From: Eunapius fragilis
Taxonomy: Eukaryota; Porifera; Demospongiae; Spongillida; Spongillidae
Length of the DNA: 64,000 bases
NCBI GenBank assembly: GCA_963681505.1
Contig: OY811971.1
Location: forward strand, 24,397,036-24,461,035
Direction of reading: 5' to 3'
In this document: positions 32,925-43,525 of the stretch, piece after piece
Layout: every line of letters begins with the position of its first letter
How positions within the stretch are numbered: the stretch's first letter is position 1
Notes under the pieces: generated by a model
Seen by the model: only the letters and a program-made list of their open reading frames with translations
What the model was told of the DNA's origin: nothing
The model's database searches: none
Program-made: the position numbers and the translations under genes

Positions 32925-35693
32925 CAGTGCTCAAAATAAGGTCTAAACTTTGATCGGACATTTGGCAGACTAAAAATAGATTTGGTCTGCCATTGTCAGA
33001 TTTGGTCGGACATTCTTCTATGTATGCATGTATGTTTGTAGGAGTGTGTAAATTTAATTACATCAAATGGACTGAGTGCTAGATATAGATTAGATGCATA
33101 AATTTAGAGACTGAGTGCTAGATACATGTCATGTAGATACATAATCAATGAGGTACATTCACTACATCAGTCACTGTCAGCATGAATATCAGAGGGTAAA
33201 GGAGCCATCCAGTCGTCCCAGTTAGTAAGCATGTCCATTTCCTCTACAGTGACACCCTCTACTTCAGCAGTGTCTCCTTCAGTAGATTTTTCTCTAAATG
33301 CATAGGCTTTCCTTCCTTGCTGATGTGGTCTGCGCAGCTTATCCTTCCACCACAGATCAATAGCAGCATCTGGGCAGAATTCTTTGAGGGGTGGACCATT
33401 GATGCTCACCATGAGGAGGTCATCAAGTGACTCATTAGAAAGCACACTTCTTTTGTCTGTCTTAATCACTTTCATCTGGGAGAAGGCACGTTCTAGTTTG
33501 CCGTTAGATGAAGGCAATGAAAAAAGAAGTTCAATGAGAACTAGTGCATTGGACCATTCACCAGCACTAGGTGCATGGAAGATTCGCCACCAAACAGCTC
33601 GATAGTCCAAGGTGGAGAGTGAAATAAACTGCACTGCATAACTTACAAGGATTTCAAACTCTCCTTTGATCTTGCTTAAATCTGCCTGAGCTCCCTTAAG
33701 TGCAACAGCAAAACTTTCTCCAAGTCTGTCTACACTGTCCAGAGGTGTCTTTTCCCTAACCATCTTTTCCCATCCTTGCGTAGCTAAGACATGGATAATG
33801 TCTCGAATCAGTTCTGTGTCAGACCAGGCCATTCTGGAACGTAGACACTCAGTGAGATTTTTACAATACTCCTCATAGTGGTTCATGTAGAATGCCTCAG
33901 CCTGATGGAACCTCTTCAGTTCCTGGCCTTGATATACCTTTGCCCCATTTTCATCAATCACTTTCTTCAATGTGGTGGAATATGCTGGCCACTGGGGCAA
34001 AGGCATCAAACTCAACTTCTCAACTTCCTTGACTGTATGTAGCAAGTTAGAGAGCGCTGTCAAGATATCCAATTCATCTAACTGCATTTGTTTTGAAAAA
34101 ATTGAAGCTGGTGTAAGAAGGTCAGTGAAGACTGCACACCGCAAAAAATACTTTGCATCTGACCACTTTTTGCAATATCCTTGAAGTTTTGCACGATCTG
34201 CACTCTTCAATGCATGATCCTCAGAGAGGGCTATAATGTGGCTAGTGTATGCTCCGTACTTCGACAAGACACGCTTCATGGCATTCAACTTATGGCTAAT
34301 CCACCTGGAGCCACTGGCCCTTACAGGCCTGATCCCTGAATCATCAAATGTGATGCAGCCTTTAAGGTCAGTGATGACCTCCTCAAGTTCTCTACATTTC
34401 TTGGGAGACTTCTCATAAATGTAGTAGAGTATGAGGAGCATGTCATCAACAATATCAAATGTAGTACCTTTCAACGCATCCTTCACTGCCAATTCCAAAC
34501 GATGAGCCAGACACCACATCCAGAATACCCACTCCAATTTTTCTTCCACACACCCTTTCAAACCATTTCGGGCAATATTACATGAAGCTCCATCAGTACC
34601 TATGCCAACCAATCTGCTGCATTTCTCAGCATCTATGTTTGGTATTCCTAGTCGTGCAAGTGTTTTGCTGAGTTCTTCAAAGAGACCTGCAGCAGTGACA
34701 GTAGACGGTGTACCAACACGTAAGTAGGTCATTCTAGTGTGAATCAGCTCATCCTCTCCATTGGTATCACACCAAACCACCATGAACATCTCATCATCTA
34801 CATTCCCTTTATCAGTGGACCCATCCATCAACAGTGAAAAGAACTTAGCCTGTAATATTGCTTCCTTAACTTGCTGGCGTTGTGACTCTGCAATGTAGTG
34901 CGTGAAGGTGCTACAAGCGATATCATTGGTGTATGCATTACCTATGGAAACTCCATGACGAGCCTCCAACTCACAGAGCTTCGGAAAATTTGCAAAAGAC
35001 AATTTTTCTTTAGCTAAAAAGTAAGCAATGTCGAATTTTAGCCTTATCTGCTCCTTTTCTAGTTGAGGAATCGCGCTGAGCATTTGAGCTATTGGCGCGT
35101 GCGAGCAACTTGGTACTTTGCCCTGTTCCCGCTTCAGCAAATTCATGGCATGAATATGCTGATCGGAAACCGCATGATCTCGAATGTTGCTGTTACGCAC
35201 CGACTCCGCACCAACAACCCAACGATCGCTGTAATTCCGTCTACAACAGATTCGCTCCTTGTATTTTGCACACACTACGCAACGAAGTTTGTTCACTATC
35301 CTGTCGTACCTACCATTTCGGAGTCACATTCAAGCCATGAAATCGTTTGATGCTCTTTGTCCATCTCTGTCTTCCACTTCTTGAATGTGTTAACCGTCAC
35401 TTTCCTCTTCTTTGTATCGGGCACCAAACTCTCTTCGTCCATTTTACAATAATTTTTTTATTTACAGCGGTAAATTAATAGTATTCACTAACAGCTGCAA
35501 CAACCATTATGTTATCATTGCTACGTGTATCACGAATAACGTTACAGCTACAATAACTAATCGCTATGATTTTATTAACAATAACAATGAAATGGATGGT
35601 CGGTCCAAGTGACCAGCTTTAGTTCAATTTGCGCGGTCATACGCGCAAATTGATCGGAAATTGACCGATGTCCGACCGCTATTTTGAGCACTG
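32925..35693 (-). mobile_element. hAT DNA transposon, nearly complete
   Basis: A 2,769-bp element with 14-bp terminal inverted repeats (cagtgctcaaaata / tattttgagcactg), flanked by gaattc on both sides. The related uninterrupted locus at 55930 reads tctgaattcatgcc, so gaattc was duplicated on insertion. That gives a 6-bp target duplication, shorter than the 8 bp usual for hAT. The transposase lies on the minus strand. The coding region is almost intact, so the insertion is young. Confidence 0.88.
33167..35296 (-). CDS. hAT transposase, ZNF862-like
   Basis: 709 residues counted from a GTG (35296). The N-terminus carries a zinc-binding pattern (C6, C9, H41, H47: CVVC...DHAVSDQHIH), as in ZNF862-type hAT proteins. 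Catalytic RNase H-fold blocks follow: SLLMDGSTDKG (D158), VGIGTDGASCN (D235), and CLAHRLELAVKDALK at about 263-277. The C-terminal hAT dimerisation block is KLERAFSQMKVIKTDKRS near residue 600. The family usually starts about 45 residues earlier. An ATG at 35442 opens MDEESLVPDTKKRKVTVNTF and then KKWKTEMDKEHQTISWL, but in another frame, so one frame change near 35310-35325 separates it from the body. Whether that is real or a sequence error is open. It would bind the terminal repeats and cut and paste the element. Confidence 0.88.
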   Translation of the reverse strand: MNKLRCVVCAKYKERICCRRNYSDRWVVGAESVRNSNIRDHAVSDQHIHAMNLLKREQGKVPSCSHAPIAQMLSAIPQLEKEQIRLKFDIAYFLAKEKLSFANFPKLCELEARHGVSIGNAYTNDIACSTFTHYIAESQRQQVKEAILQAKFFSLLMDGSTDKGNVDDEMFMVVWCDTNGEDELIHTRMTYLRVGTPSTVTAAGLFEELSKTLARLGIPNIDAEKCSRLVGIGTDGASCNIARNGLKGCVEEKLEWVFWMWCLAHRLELAVKDALKGTTFDIVDDMLLILYYIYEKSPKKCRELEEVITDLKGCITFDDSGIRPVRASGSRWISHKLNAMKRVLSKYGAYTSHIIALSEDHALKSADRAKLQGYCKKWSDAKYFLRCAVFTDLLTPASIFSKQMQLDELDILTALSNLLHTVKEVEKLSLMPLPQWPAYSTTLKKVIDENGAKVYQGQELKRFHQAEAFYMNHYEEYCKNLTECLRSRMAWSDTELIRDIIHVLATQGWEKMVREKTPLDSVDRLGESFAVALKGAQADLSKIKGEFEILVSYAVQFISLSTLDYRAVWWRIFHAPSAGEWSNALVLIELLFSLPSSNGKLERAFSQMKVIKTDKRSVLSNESLDDLLMVSINGPPLKEFCPDAAIDLWWKDKLRRPHQQGRKAYAFREKSTEGDTAEVEGVTVEEMDMLTNWDDWMAPLPSDIHADSD

Positions 35694-35752
35694 GAATTCA
35701 TGCCTGATTTTGCTGACTCTGATGCAAAATCCTTGCATTGCGTACGTAATAC
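35694..35752 (+). pseudogene. 3-prime part of the gene split by the hAT element
   Basis: Resumes at gaattc with EFMPDFADSDAK. One A fewer than the copy at 55940-56007 changes the frame before the stop. A TA-flanked MITE begins right after (35753). Together with 32677-32924 it forms the interrupted gene. Confidence 0.55.
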
Positions 35753-36036
35753 AGTAGTGGACAAAAAAAACTTCATGTTTTTTATAATGCTATTGCAGTC
35801 GCACGGTGTGAGTACTACAGTTCAAGTGGCGTACTGTACCGTGCCATTTTATACAACAAAAATCTTATTGACACTTTATGTGTCAACGAAATCTATGTTG
35901 CATCACCGTGCCGTTGAATTAAACTACTGCAACGTTTTGGTACATTATGTGTCAACGTAACTACGAATGCTTCAACATTTCAAAATATTGGTACAGTGGA
36001 CCAAAGCAATCAGAAATGGGTTAATTGTGATATACA
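35753..36036. mobile_element. partial copy of the cagtagtgg MITE
   Basis: Starts at ta|cagtagtgg and follows the right arm of the 799-bp MITE at 39596-40394 (in inverse orientation) for about 280 bp with a few changes. It then stops matching near 36036. It has lost its other end. Confidence 0.7.
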
Positions 36037-37012
36037 GTTTCCCGCCTGTACCAGCCACCACTGTACCAGCCACCACTTCCCAGCCTGTACCAGCAACCAC
36101 ACCATTGCAAGGCTTTCTAGTATCTTGGTTGTGATTGTTAACTTCGTGCTTTTTCAGCTGAGCCACCACACACACTATGTTCACCCCTTAGAAGTTCCCC
36201 ATCACCTTGCTGGTCATTGTCACCAACCACCACCTCCATCACCATACTGTCCACCTTCACCCACGTATCCATCTGACACCAATGTTGTTAAAGCGGGTAA
36301 CAGAATTTGGTCACATAAGGCATTTCCCGTCAGATTTAAACCCTCAGTGCAAAAGATGGAAGCTAGTATCGTTGATGCCATCAGGGATCTTAAAGAGGAA
36401 GCTGGATGAAATCGCACTGTCTGGTACACCCTCATAGCCAGCAAGGTTACAGAGTAACCTTAAAACACCAGTGTCCAGGCCATCTCATTCAGTCAACCGA
36501 GAGGCATCTGCATCCCAACAATCACCAGTTTCTCAGCCATCATCAATACCACTCCCTTCAGCAGTCCTGTTCTCACCATTCCCAGGTGGGGACTCGCCAA
36601 GATGTTTACAGATAAGAGAGGGCTCCAACCATCTGCCCTCCAGTGACATTGAAACGACTAGGCCTCCTCAATTGACAGTCCAATGTCATCATAAACTTAC
36701 AACTGAGAGCAAGATTCACACCTTGGCTCTAAAACTGGCAACAGAGTCCTACTTTGGACTTAAATGGGCCAATGCACTGTTATGGGATGCACACAATGTA
36801 AGGGGTTATCTATTATTCAGTTAACCCTTCACCTGTGCAAATTAATATTCATTAGCATCACGTCATGTGGAAGGATTTTCATTCGAAATTTTAAAAATGG
36901 AGCGCTAGAACGCTTGCTAGTTTTTCTAGGTCACTACACGACCGATGGCCCTTATTTTCACAATTGGTGTCAAAAAGTGTCTGTTCTATCGTTTTTAAGT
37001 GATTTGGGCTGA
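36037..37012 (+). pseudogene. unrecognised repeated gene remnant
   Basis: A proline/histidine-rich frame (about 36190-36290) is followed by PVRFKPSVQKMEASIVDAIR and, in 36471-36824, a serine/proline-rich linker. Then come ESKIHTLALKLATESYFG and, in another frame, GQCTVMGCTQCKG. The combination LA.KLA.E.YFG...CTVMGC recalls a family repeated in sponge and cnidarian genomes, sometimes next to BEN-like domains. The family name is not certain. Frame changes suggest decay. Short direct repeats tgtaccagccaccac lie at 36045-36090. Confidence 0.35.
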
Positions 37013-37172
37013 CGGCAGGTCAGTGCTTATTGTTCGTCTACAGTATCTTCGAGTGTGCGTCATTTAAAATGGACAATCTACGCTACCTTTCTGAACTCAT
37101 CGTTTGGTACATGTAAGTTGTCAGCTTACGTTTAAGAAGTATGGGCATGCATCTACTGTTATGTATTGCTTA

Positions 37173-37347
37173 TGTAAGCGGCCAAGATTGATAGCAGGTA
37201 TACACGAGGTACAGACTGACAAACATACAACAATAAGGTATATATATATATGTGTGATCACAGGTGTGCGTGTGACAATCTATTACACAAGGTTCCATCA
37301 ATACAATGTATACTGCGCAAGCGCAGACTAATAAATCCTGCATTACA
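37173..37347 (-). repeat. 3-prime LTR of young Gypsy element
   Basis: Starts tgtaagcggccaagattg and ends cattaca in plus-strand orientation. 174 of 175 bases match 42860-43034. A dinucleotide at-rich stretch (tatatatatatg) lies inside. Confidence 0.93.
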
Positions 37348-37439
37348 CTGCTCCCTTCTTTTTAGTGTTCCACATATATTCCATAGCGCTGTGTGCGTTG
37401 TCTATCTCGCACGGGGTATCGGCGTTGTTCATTTAAGGG

Positions 37440-38640
37440 TGGTACAGGTGGGTTCGCAATTTCTGGGACTGCTGCCTCTTCTTGCTGTACTGGATCATCG
37501 TCATCGCTGTCAACCAGATCCAGATTTGTACCAATTGGTTCTTGTTCTCTGGACCCTGTGTTCTCTGGCTTGTCATTGGATATTACACACGGCTTGAGCC
37601 TGTCAAAATGAACAAATGTTGTTTTCCTCCGACCTTGAAGGTTTTTGATTTTGTACGTGGTCTCGCCCAGTCGTTCCATGACCTTAAAGGGTCCTTTCCA
37701 AGGATGGTGTAGCTTCCTGGATCGACCACGAGGAACAGCTGTGGAGTGTAACCACACCAACTCGCCCGGGCTAAATGGCTTCCCATGCACTTTTTGGTCA
37801 TACAGCTCTTTCTGCCTTTTATGTTCGGCCTGACAGCGCTCCCTCACCAGTGCGTATGCTTCTTGCAAGGCATCTTTCAAGCAGCGTGCATACTCGGAGG
37901 TAGTGTTCGGCTCCATCTGATTAGTGCCGTACATCAGGTCGATCGGTAGCTTCGCCTGGCGCCCGAACATCAAGAAGAACGGAGTAAATCCTGTGGAGGA
38001 ATGGACGCTAGAGTTGTAAGCCAGACAAAGTTTACGTATGTGCTGCTGCCAATCAGCTTGATTGTTGCCAACTGCGGTGGAAAGCATGTCCAATAGAGTC
38101 CGATTGAACCGCTCCACCATTCCATTGCACTGTGGGTGGTACGGCGTGGTGCGCGTTTTTCTGATCTGCAACAGTTCACATATCTCCTTCACCAAATCTG
38201 ACTCAAACTGTCGTCCCTGGTCGCTGTGGAGCTGTTCTGGAGGAGAAAAACGGCAGAACATTTCATCAACAAGTTTTTTAGCAACAGTTGTGGCCTCCTG
38301 GTTCCGTATAGCATACACTTCTACCCACCGGGTAAAACAGTCCATAGCTACCATGACATACTTACAGCCATCCTCAGTCTAGGGAAGGGGGCCCATTAAA
38401 TCTACACTCACGATTTGCATCGGGTACCCAGCCTTAATGGTTTGCAGAGGAGCCCTTCTCTTTGGGGCAACCGTCTTCCTCGTGGTGCAGCTTATGCAGT
38501 TCCTACACCACTCCCCAACTGCTTCTGTACATCCTGGCCAGTAAAACCGCTCTTTCAGTCTGTGTTTCATCTTCTCCTCTCCAATGTGACCGCCTACAGC
38601 CCCTTGATGGAGATCGCGAAGAGCATCCACTTGTAACTTC
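37440..38640 (-). pseudogene. integrase region of young Gypsy
   Basis: A zinc-binding HHCC module (LHQGAVGGHIGEEKMKH...WCRNCISC) is followed by the core (CFTRWVEVYAIRNQEATT, HSDQGRQFESD, HPQCNGMVERFNRT), a GPFKVMERLGETTYKI segment of the C-terminal fold and a basic tail (RYPVRDRQRTQRYG). Fossil, though young. Confidence 0.9.
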
Positions 38641-38959
38641 GCGGGTAAAACGAGCTGCTGGAATCTTCTACTTCCATCCACGCATTTCTTCCACAGGATA
38701 CCATCATAAATGCAGAGGGCGTCCCGGTGTTGCATCAGGAGACGACTTCCTCGACTCCACGATTTAACAATATCAGGGCTCGTTGGTTGACCACAAGATA
38801 CAGCACAGTGAACAGGTTGGATGGTTGAGTCGTCCAGTTGCATCTGCCTCATCTCAGCTGGAGTATATTTCTGGAACGGATTGGAAACCACTCCTACCAT
38901 GACGGTGTTCTCCGATTCTATATCTTCGTCCCTACCGCACTGCCTGCATGGGACACGGG

Positions 38960-39590
38960 AAAGGGCGTCAGCGTTACAATGGCGCACCCCTTGGCGGTGC
39001 ACAACGGTGAAGTTATACTCCTGGAGTCTCTCTAGCCAGCGAGCCAGTTGACCTTCCGGTTCTTTAAAATTCCGGATCCAGACCAGAGATCCATGGTCAG
39101 TTCGAAGGGTGAATTCTCGCCCAAGGAGATACTGTCTAAAATGATGTACAAATTCCACAACTGCTAATAATTCTTTACGTGTTACACAATACCTTTGCTC
39201 TGGCCTAGTAAGCGATCTGCTCGCATAGGCAATAACACGCTCAGAACCACAATCACTAACCTGTGAAAGCACAGCACCAATTCCAACATCACTTGCATCC
39301 GTGTCGAGTATGAAACGTCGCTCATAATCTGGGTATGCAAGGACTGGGGAAGAAACCAAACGTTTACGCAATTCATCAAAAGCGTTTTGGCATCCAATGG
39401 TCCATTCGAAAGGTGCGTTTTTCTCTGTCAACCGCTGTAGTGGTTTTGAGATCAAGGCAAAGTCTTTTACAAAACGCCTATAGTAATTGGCTAGCCCCAA
39501 AAACTGTTGAACTTCTTTTCTGTTCTGGGGAATGGACCACTTCGACACAGCCTCAGTTTTGCTTGGATCTGTTGCAACACCATCTGTGGA
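38960..39590 (-). pseudogene. RNase H and connection region of young Gypsy
   Basis: Reads FILDTDASDVGIGAVLSQ, IAYASRSLTRPEQRYC and TRKELLAVVEFVHHFRQYLL, then GREFTLRTDH. All RNase H hallmarks are present. Upstream FLGLANYYRRFVKDFA is the connection segment. Confidence 0.9.
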
Positions 39591-39595
39591 TACTA

Positions 39596-40394
39596 CAGTA
39601 GTGGTCAAAATAAACTTGACGTTTTTTGTAATGCCGTTACAGTTGCACGGTCGTTTTAAAAGACCGCACGCTAGTCGAACTGTACTGTACGCGGACGCCT
39701 GTAGTTTACACCTAATTAACAAGTTCTTTGATCGCCGTTCGCGAACACCGTTTGCTGGAACGTTGTCACCGTTCGCGAGAACGTTTCTACACGCGCATTG
39801 AGAAGCTTAACGCTTCGCTGATGTTTGCCCTCGCCCACTCTAATTGCTTCCCTTTATTAGCTTCTCGGGTCATTTGACAATAGGCGCTACAGTGGAACTG
39901 TCGGTGAAAAGATGTTTCTGGTCATTCTAGCGGTGGTTTGTGGTTGAGACGCGGTGGTTGTTATCGGCCATTATCGCAACATGAATGATTTCTTCGCGAG
40001 CTAGAAGAAAACATTCATGTTGCGATTATGGCAGATAACAACCACTGCGTCTCTAACACAAACCACCGCCAGAAACATCTTTTCGCCGAACAGCGGCTTA
40101 TCTGCAGCTTCATATATCACAATAAACCCATTTCTGATTGCTTTGGACCGCTGTACCAATATTTTTTATGTGAGGAATGTCGAAGCGTTCGTAGTTACGT
40201 TGACACATAAACAAAACGTTTTTTTTAAACGGCACGGTGACGCAACATAGATTTCGTGGACACATAAAGTGTCAATAAGAATTTCTATGTTCTATAAAAC
40301 GGCGCGGAACGGTACGCTCCTTGAACTATAGTTCTCACACCGTGCGACTGCAACGGCGTTATAAAAAACGTCAAGTTTATTTTGACCACTACTG
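39596..40394. mobile_element. 799-bp foldback MITE nested in Gypsy pol
   Basis: Ends cagtagtggtcaaaataa and its complement, each flanked by ta (39594-39595 and 40395-40396), so a Tc1/mariner-type target duplication. About 50 bp at each end are inverted repeats, and a second inner palindrome spans about 39905-40095 (tgtttctggtc...gccagaaaca). No coding capacity seen. A partial relative lies at 35753-36036 and another element with the same first ten bases at 58045. It is younger than the host Gypsy, which is itself very young. Confidence 0.88.
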
Positions 40395-40399
40395 TATAT

Positions 40400-41060
40400 G
40401 GCCTAGAAATGTTACTTGCTGCCTGCAGAGTGTACACTTTTTTGGTTTTAGCTTGAGACCCGCCCCCCTCAGACGAGTGAAGACACTAGTGAGGTGATGC
40501 AAATGCTCCTGAAATGTAGTACCTACTACAATTATATCGTCAAAATACACTAAACAGCTCGACCATTTTAACCCACTCAAGACTCTATCCATTAAACGCT
40601 GAAATGTCGCTGGAGCGTTACATAAGCCAAATGGCATTACCTTGAATTGGTAAAGTCCTTCCGGTGTTGTGAAGGCTGTCTTAGGTTGATCCTCGGGAGC
40701 CACTTCCACTTGCCAGTACCCACTGGCAAGGTCGAGTGTGGTGAAGAATTTAGAGCCAACCAGTGTGTCCAAAGTGTCGTCCACTCGAGGTAGTGGGTAG
40801 GCATCTTTTCTTGTTACTTCGTTTACCTTCCTGTAGTCTACGCAAAATCGTGTTGTCCCATCATGCTTCTTTGCTAACACTATAGGTGAGGACCAAGGGC
40901 TGTCAGACTGTTGGATTACATCACTCTCCAGCATGTCCCTCAGCAAGCCTCGGAGCTCCTCCCTGCGTGCCTGAGGAATACGACGTGGAGATAGGTGCAC
41001 TGGTTGAGCATCACTGGTGAAAATATGATGCTTCAGCTCTTTAGTGCGGCCCAAGTCCTT
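40400..41060 (-). pseudogene. reverse transcriptase region of young Gypsy
   Basis: Blocks in order: SPWSSPIVLAKKHDGTTRFC followed by VDYRKVNEVT, LPRVDDTLDTLVGSKFFTTL followed by DLASGYWQVEV, FKVMPFGLCNAPATFQRLM, and the catalytic VYFDDIIVVG near 40540. Diagnostic for Ty3/Gypsy. Confidence 0.93.
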
Positions 41061-41559
41061 GCTGCTGAAAGAAAAGACATCGGCAAACTCCACAAGAAGA
41101 GAATAGAGTTGTTCTCTTTCACTCTCACTAATGTGACTCCCAACCTTAGACACCAAGTCCCATAAAATGTTCTGGCATTCCGGTGAGACTTCAGCATTCT
41201 TCATCACTGTAGATATGTTGATAACTGGATCTTGCTCCAGGAGCTCCATGCTTGCAATCTGTGTTCCTTTCTTCAGCACCACCATTTCATCACGTGGGTT
41301 CAGTATACGTACTGGTACTACATTACTGCTTGGAGACACTACTGCATTAGCCACCATCACACCATTACAAGTGGCTGACTTGTGTCCTACAAACCACGTA
41401 CCATTAGTGACTGGACCAGCAATTTTTACCATAACTTCCATTTCACTTCCTGCTGGAACAACTGTTTTCTCTTTTAGGATCAGTCCAACAGTTGCAACTC
41501 CTTGTTCTGTGGTGGTTTTGCTTAGGAATGGAATTGAAAGCTTTTGGGAGGGGAATGTG

Positions 41560-41900
41560 AGTACCTTCTGACCACAATCAATCACACAACTATTAGCTTC
41601 CAAAAAATCCAACCCAAGGATTGCCTCTATAGTGATGTCATCAGTTACAATGCAAGTGACCATAAATGGAGTACCCTTGAACAAAACCTGTATGTTTCCA
41701 CACCCACATATAGACAATGAAGCCCCATTGACCCCTACAAGCTTTTTTCCAGACCACTGTTCAAGAACAAGTGTACTGTCCCTGTTTACAAGTTGTGTCC
41801 AGACATCCTTGCGGATAAGAGATACAGCTGCTCCCGTATCAACAACGAATGCAATAGCTACCACCCCAATGACTCCCTTTACGCTGTAACTTACCCCGCA
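41560..41900 (-). pseudogene. protease region of young Gypsy
   Basis: Contains AFVVDTGAAVSLIRKDVW (retropepsin DTG motif) and EAILGLDFLEANSCVID (second conserved segment). Confidence 0.88.
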
Positions 41901-41929
41901 AGTTACCGAAAGAGAAGGAACAGTCAACT

Positions 41930-42840
41930 GATCAGTTTGAGCCTCTACATGTCTTCTTCCCTCACGTGGTGGGCTCTTTCCACTGAGGGACTGAAGTTTC
42001 CCTGATGCTGCTCTGTTGCGCGACTCCTGACAAAATCTTGCAATATGGCCTTTCTTGCCACAAGTCCAACAGACTACAGCCTTGCGTTTCCCACTCTCAG
42101 CCTCCCCGGTTTGCTTACTTGTCCGAGGCCTTGTGGAACTCCCTTGTCTCTCGAGTAGCATCTCCAACCGTTGTAGCCGCTCGCCAAGCAACTTCACCGT
42201 CTGAGGTTCATCAAGTGGAGAGACAGCTGCGACAGCTTCAGCACGGTCTGCACGGCGTACGCGTACATCTGGGTCTGGTTCCTGTGGGGACACAGCGCTC
42301 ACTCGCAGCGGCTTACCGGAGCTTCCCAAGTACGACTCTAATTCAATTGTTGCGACGACGGCCTCCTCGACGTTGGTGGGTCGTTTCTGCTTCACGCCGA
42401 AAGCGACTTGGGCGTTTTCAATTTGTGCCAAAAACTGGTTTAATGCAAGACGTTCTCTTGCCTTCTCCTCCAGGTCAGGATACGCTTTGTCCGCAAGAAC
42501 TCTCAATACGTCGCCGAAAGTAGCCCAGTCTTCGTCCTTTCGCCTCGTTCTGGCACTTAACTCGGCCACGTAGAGTTGCCTCTTACTGTCAGGGTCAAAA
42601 CGGCGCTGTAAGGATTTTATGCACTCACCGTAGTTTTCTTTCACATCTTGTGGCAACTTCTTGAACGCTGTCTGAGCCTTCCCAGTTAGACGCACCTTCA
42701 GCCATTTTAATTTCTCCTCACCAGTGGCCCACTTGTTGACAGTGGCTACGTTCTCGAAATGGTCTACCCATTCCGCCCAGCCACCCGCTTCGCCTCCGTA
42801 GGGCTCAGGTAGGAGCAAGGGTTTGGACATTCCAACTCGT
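41930..42840 (-). pseudogene. gag region of young Gypsy
   Basis: Opens near SKPLLLPEPYGGEAGGW, continues with a capsid-like segment (WLKVRLTGKAQTAFKKL, SLQRRFDPDSKRQLYVAEL) and ends in the zinc knuckle CWTCGKKGHIARFC (about 42030-42075). Confidence 0.85.
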
Positions 42841-42859
42841 GTAGAGCCGACTACGCCAG

Positions 42860-43034
42860 TGTAAGCGGCCAAGATTGATAGCAGGTATACACGAGGTACA
42901 GACTGACAAACATACAACAATAAGGTATATATATATATGTGTGATCACGGGTGTGCGTGTGACAATCTATTACACAAGGTTCCATCAATACAATGTATAC
43001 TGCGCAAGCGCAGACTAATAAATCCTGCATTACA
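42860..43034 (-). repeat. 5-prime LTR of young Gypsy element
   Basis: Nearly identical to 37173-37347 and followed by the target duplication ctta. The minus-strand primer-binding-like segment lies at 42845-42859. Confidence 0.93.
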
Positions 43035-43184
43035 CTTAGATACCTTGTTGTGCCGCCTGGCTCAATACGCTTGCCCTGCCAGCTTCTCAGTGCAATTGGG
43101 TAGCAAATCTGAGGTGAAGCTCCTTTGATTTGCAGATAGAGATAAGAGGAAGCGATATGAAGCATGGCGTAAGGAGTCCGCATT

Positions 43185-43525
43185 GTTGCATGTGTTGTAA
43201 GGGAGCAGTAGGCTTGTCGTGTAATGGAGCAGCAGGCATGTGGTGTAAGGGAGCAGTAGGCTTGTCGTGTAAGGGAGCAGTAGGCTTGTGGTGTAAGGGA
43301 GCAGTAGGCTTGTCGTGTAAGGGAGCAGTAGGCTTGTCGTGTAAGGGAGCTGTAGGCTTGTTGTGTAAGGGAGCAGTAGACTTTTTCTTGTATGGGAGCA
43401 GTAGGCTCGTTGTGTAAGCTTGTCTTGTAAGGGGGCAGGAGACTTGTCATGTATGGGAGCAGTAAGCTTGTCGTGTGAGGGAGCAGTTGGCTTGTTGTGT
43501 ATGGGAGCAGTAGGCTTGTCGTGTA
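43185..43525. repeat. 24-bp minisatellite, left part
   Basis: About 14 copies of a unit like gtaagggagcagtaggcttg plus tcgt. Since 24 is a multiple of three, several frames stay open (CKGAVGLS on plus, CSLTRQAY on minus) and mimic repeat proteins. I regard these as non-coding. The array is cut at the TA of gtgtaaggg by a pogo-like element and resumes at 44752. Confidence 0.88.

Larger units (their letters stand above)
37173..43034 (-). mobile_element. young Ty3/Gypsy LTR retrotransposon
   Basis: 5,862 bp on the minus strand, flanked by ctta on both sides (37169-37172 and 43035-43038). The two 175-bp LTRs differ at one position (one caggtg/cgggtg change), so the insertion is very recent. A primer-binding-like tggcgtagtcggctc directly follows the 5-prime LTR on the minus strand, and a polypurine tract (aaaaagaagggagcag) precedes the 3-prime LTR. 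Gag, protease, RT, RNase H and integrase are all present in the usual order. It holds a nested 799-bp MITE in pol and apart from that looks nearly whole, with about one further break. Confidence 0.93.

Noticed and set aside
33384-35350. Several plus-strand frames opposite the hAT transposase
   Set aside because: Shadows of the 709-residue minus-strand gene, without motifs.
36207-36444. Competing frames around the Pro/His-rich stretch
   Set aside because: Low-complexity composition explains the open frames; only the LALKLATESYFG segment looked family-like.
42851-43450. 199-codon minus-strand frame with CSLTRQAY repeats
   Set aside because: Produced by the 24-bp minisatellite, whose length is a multiple of three; it also runs into an LTR.
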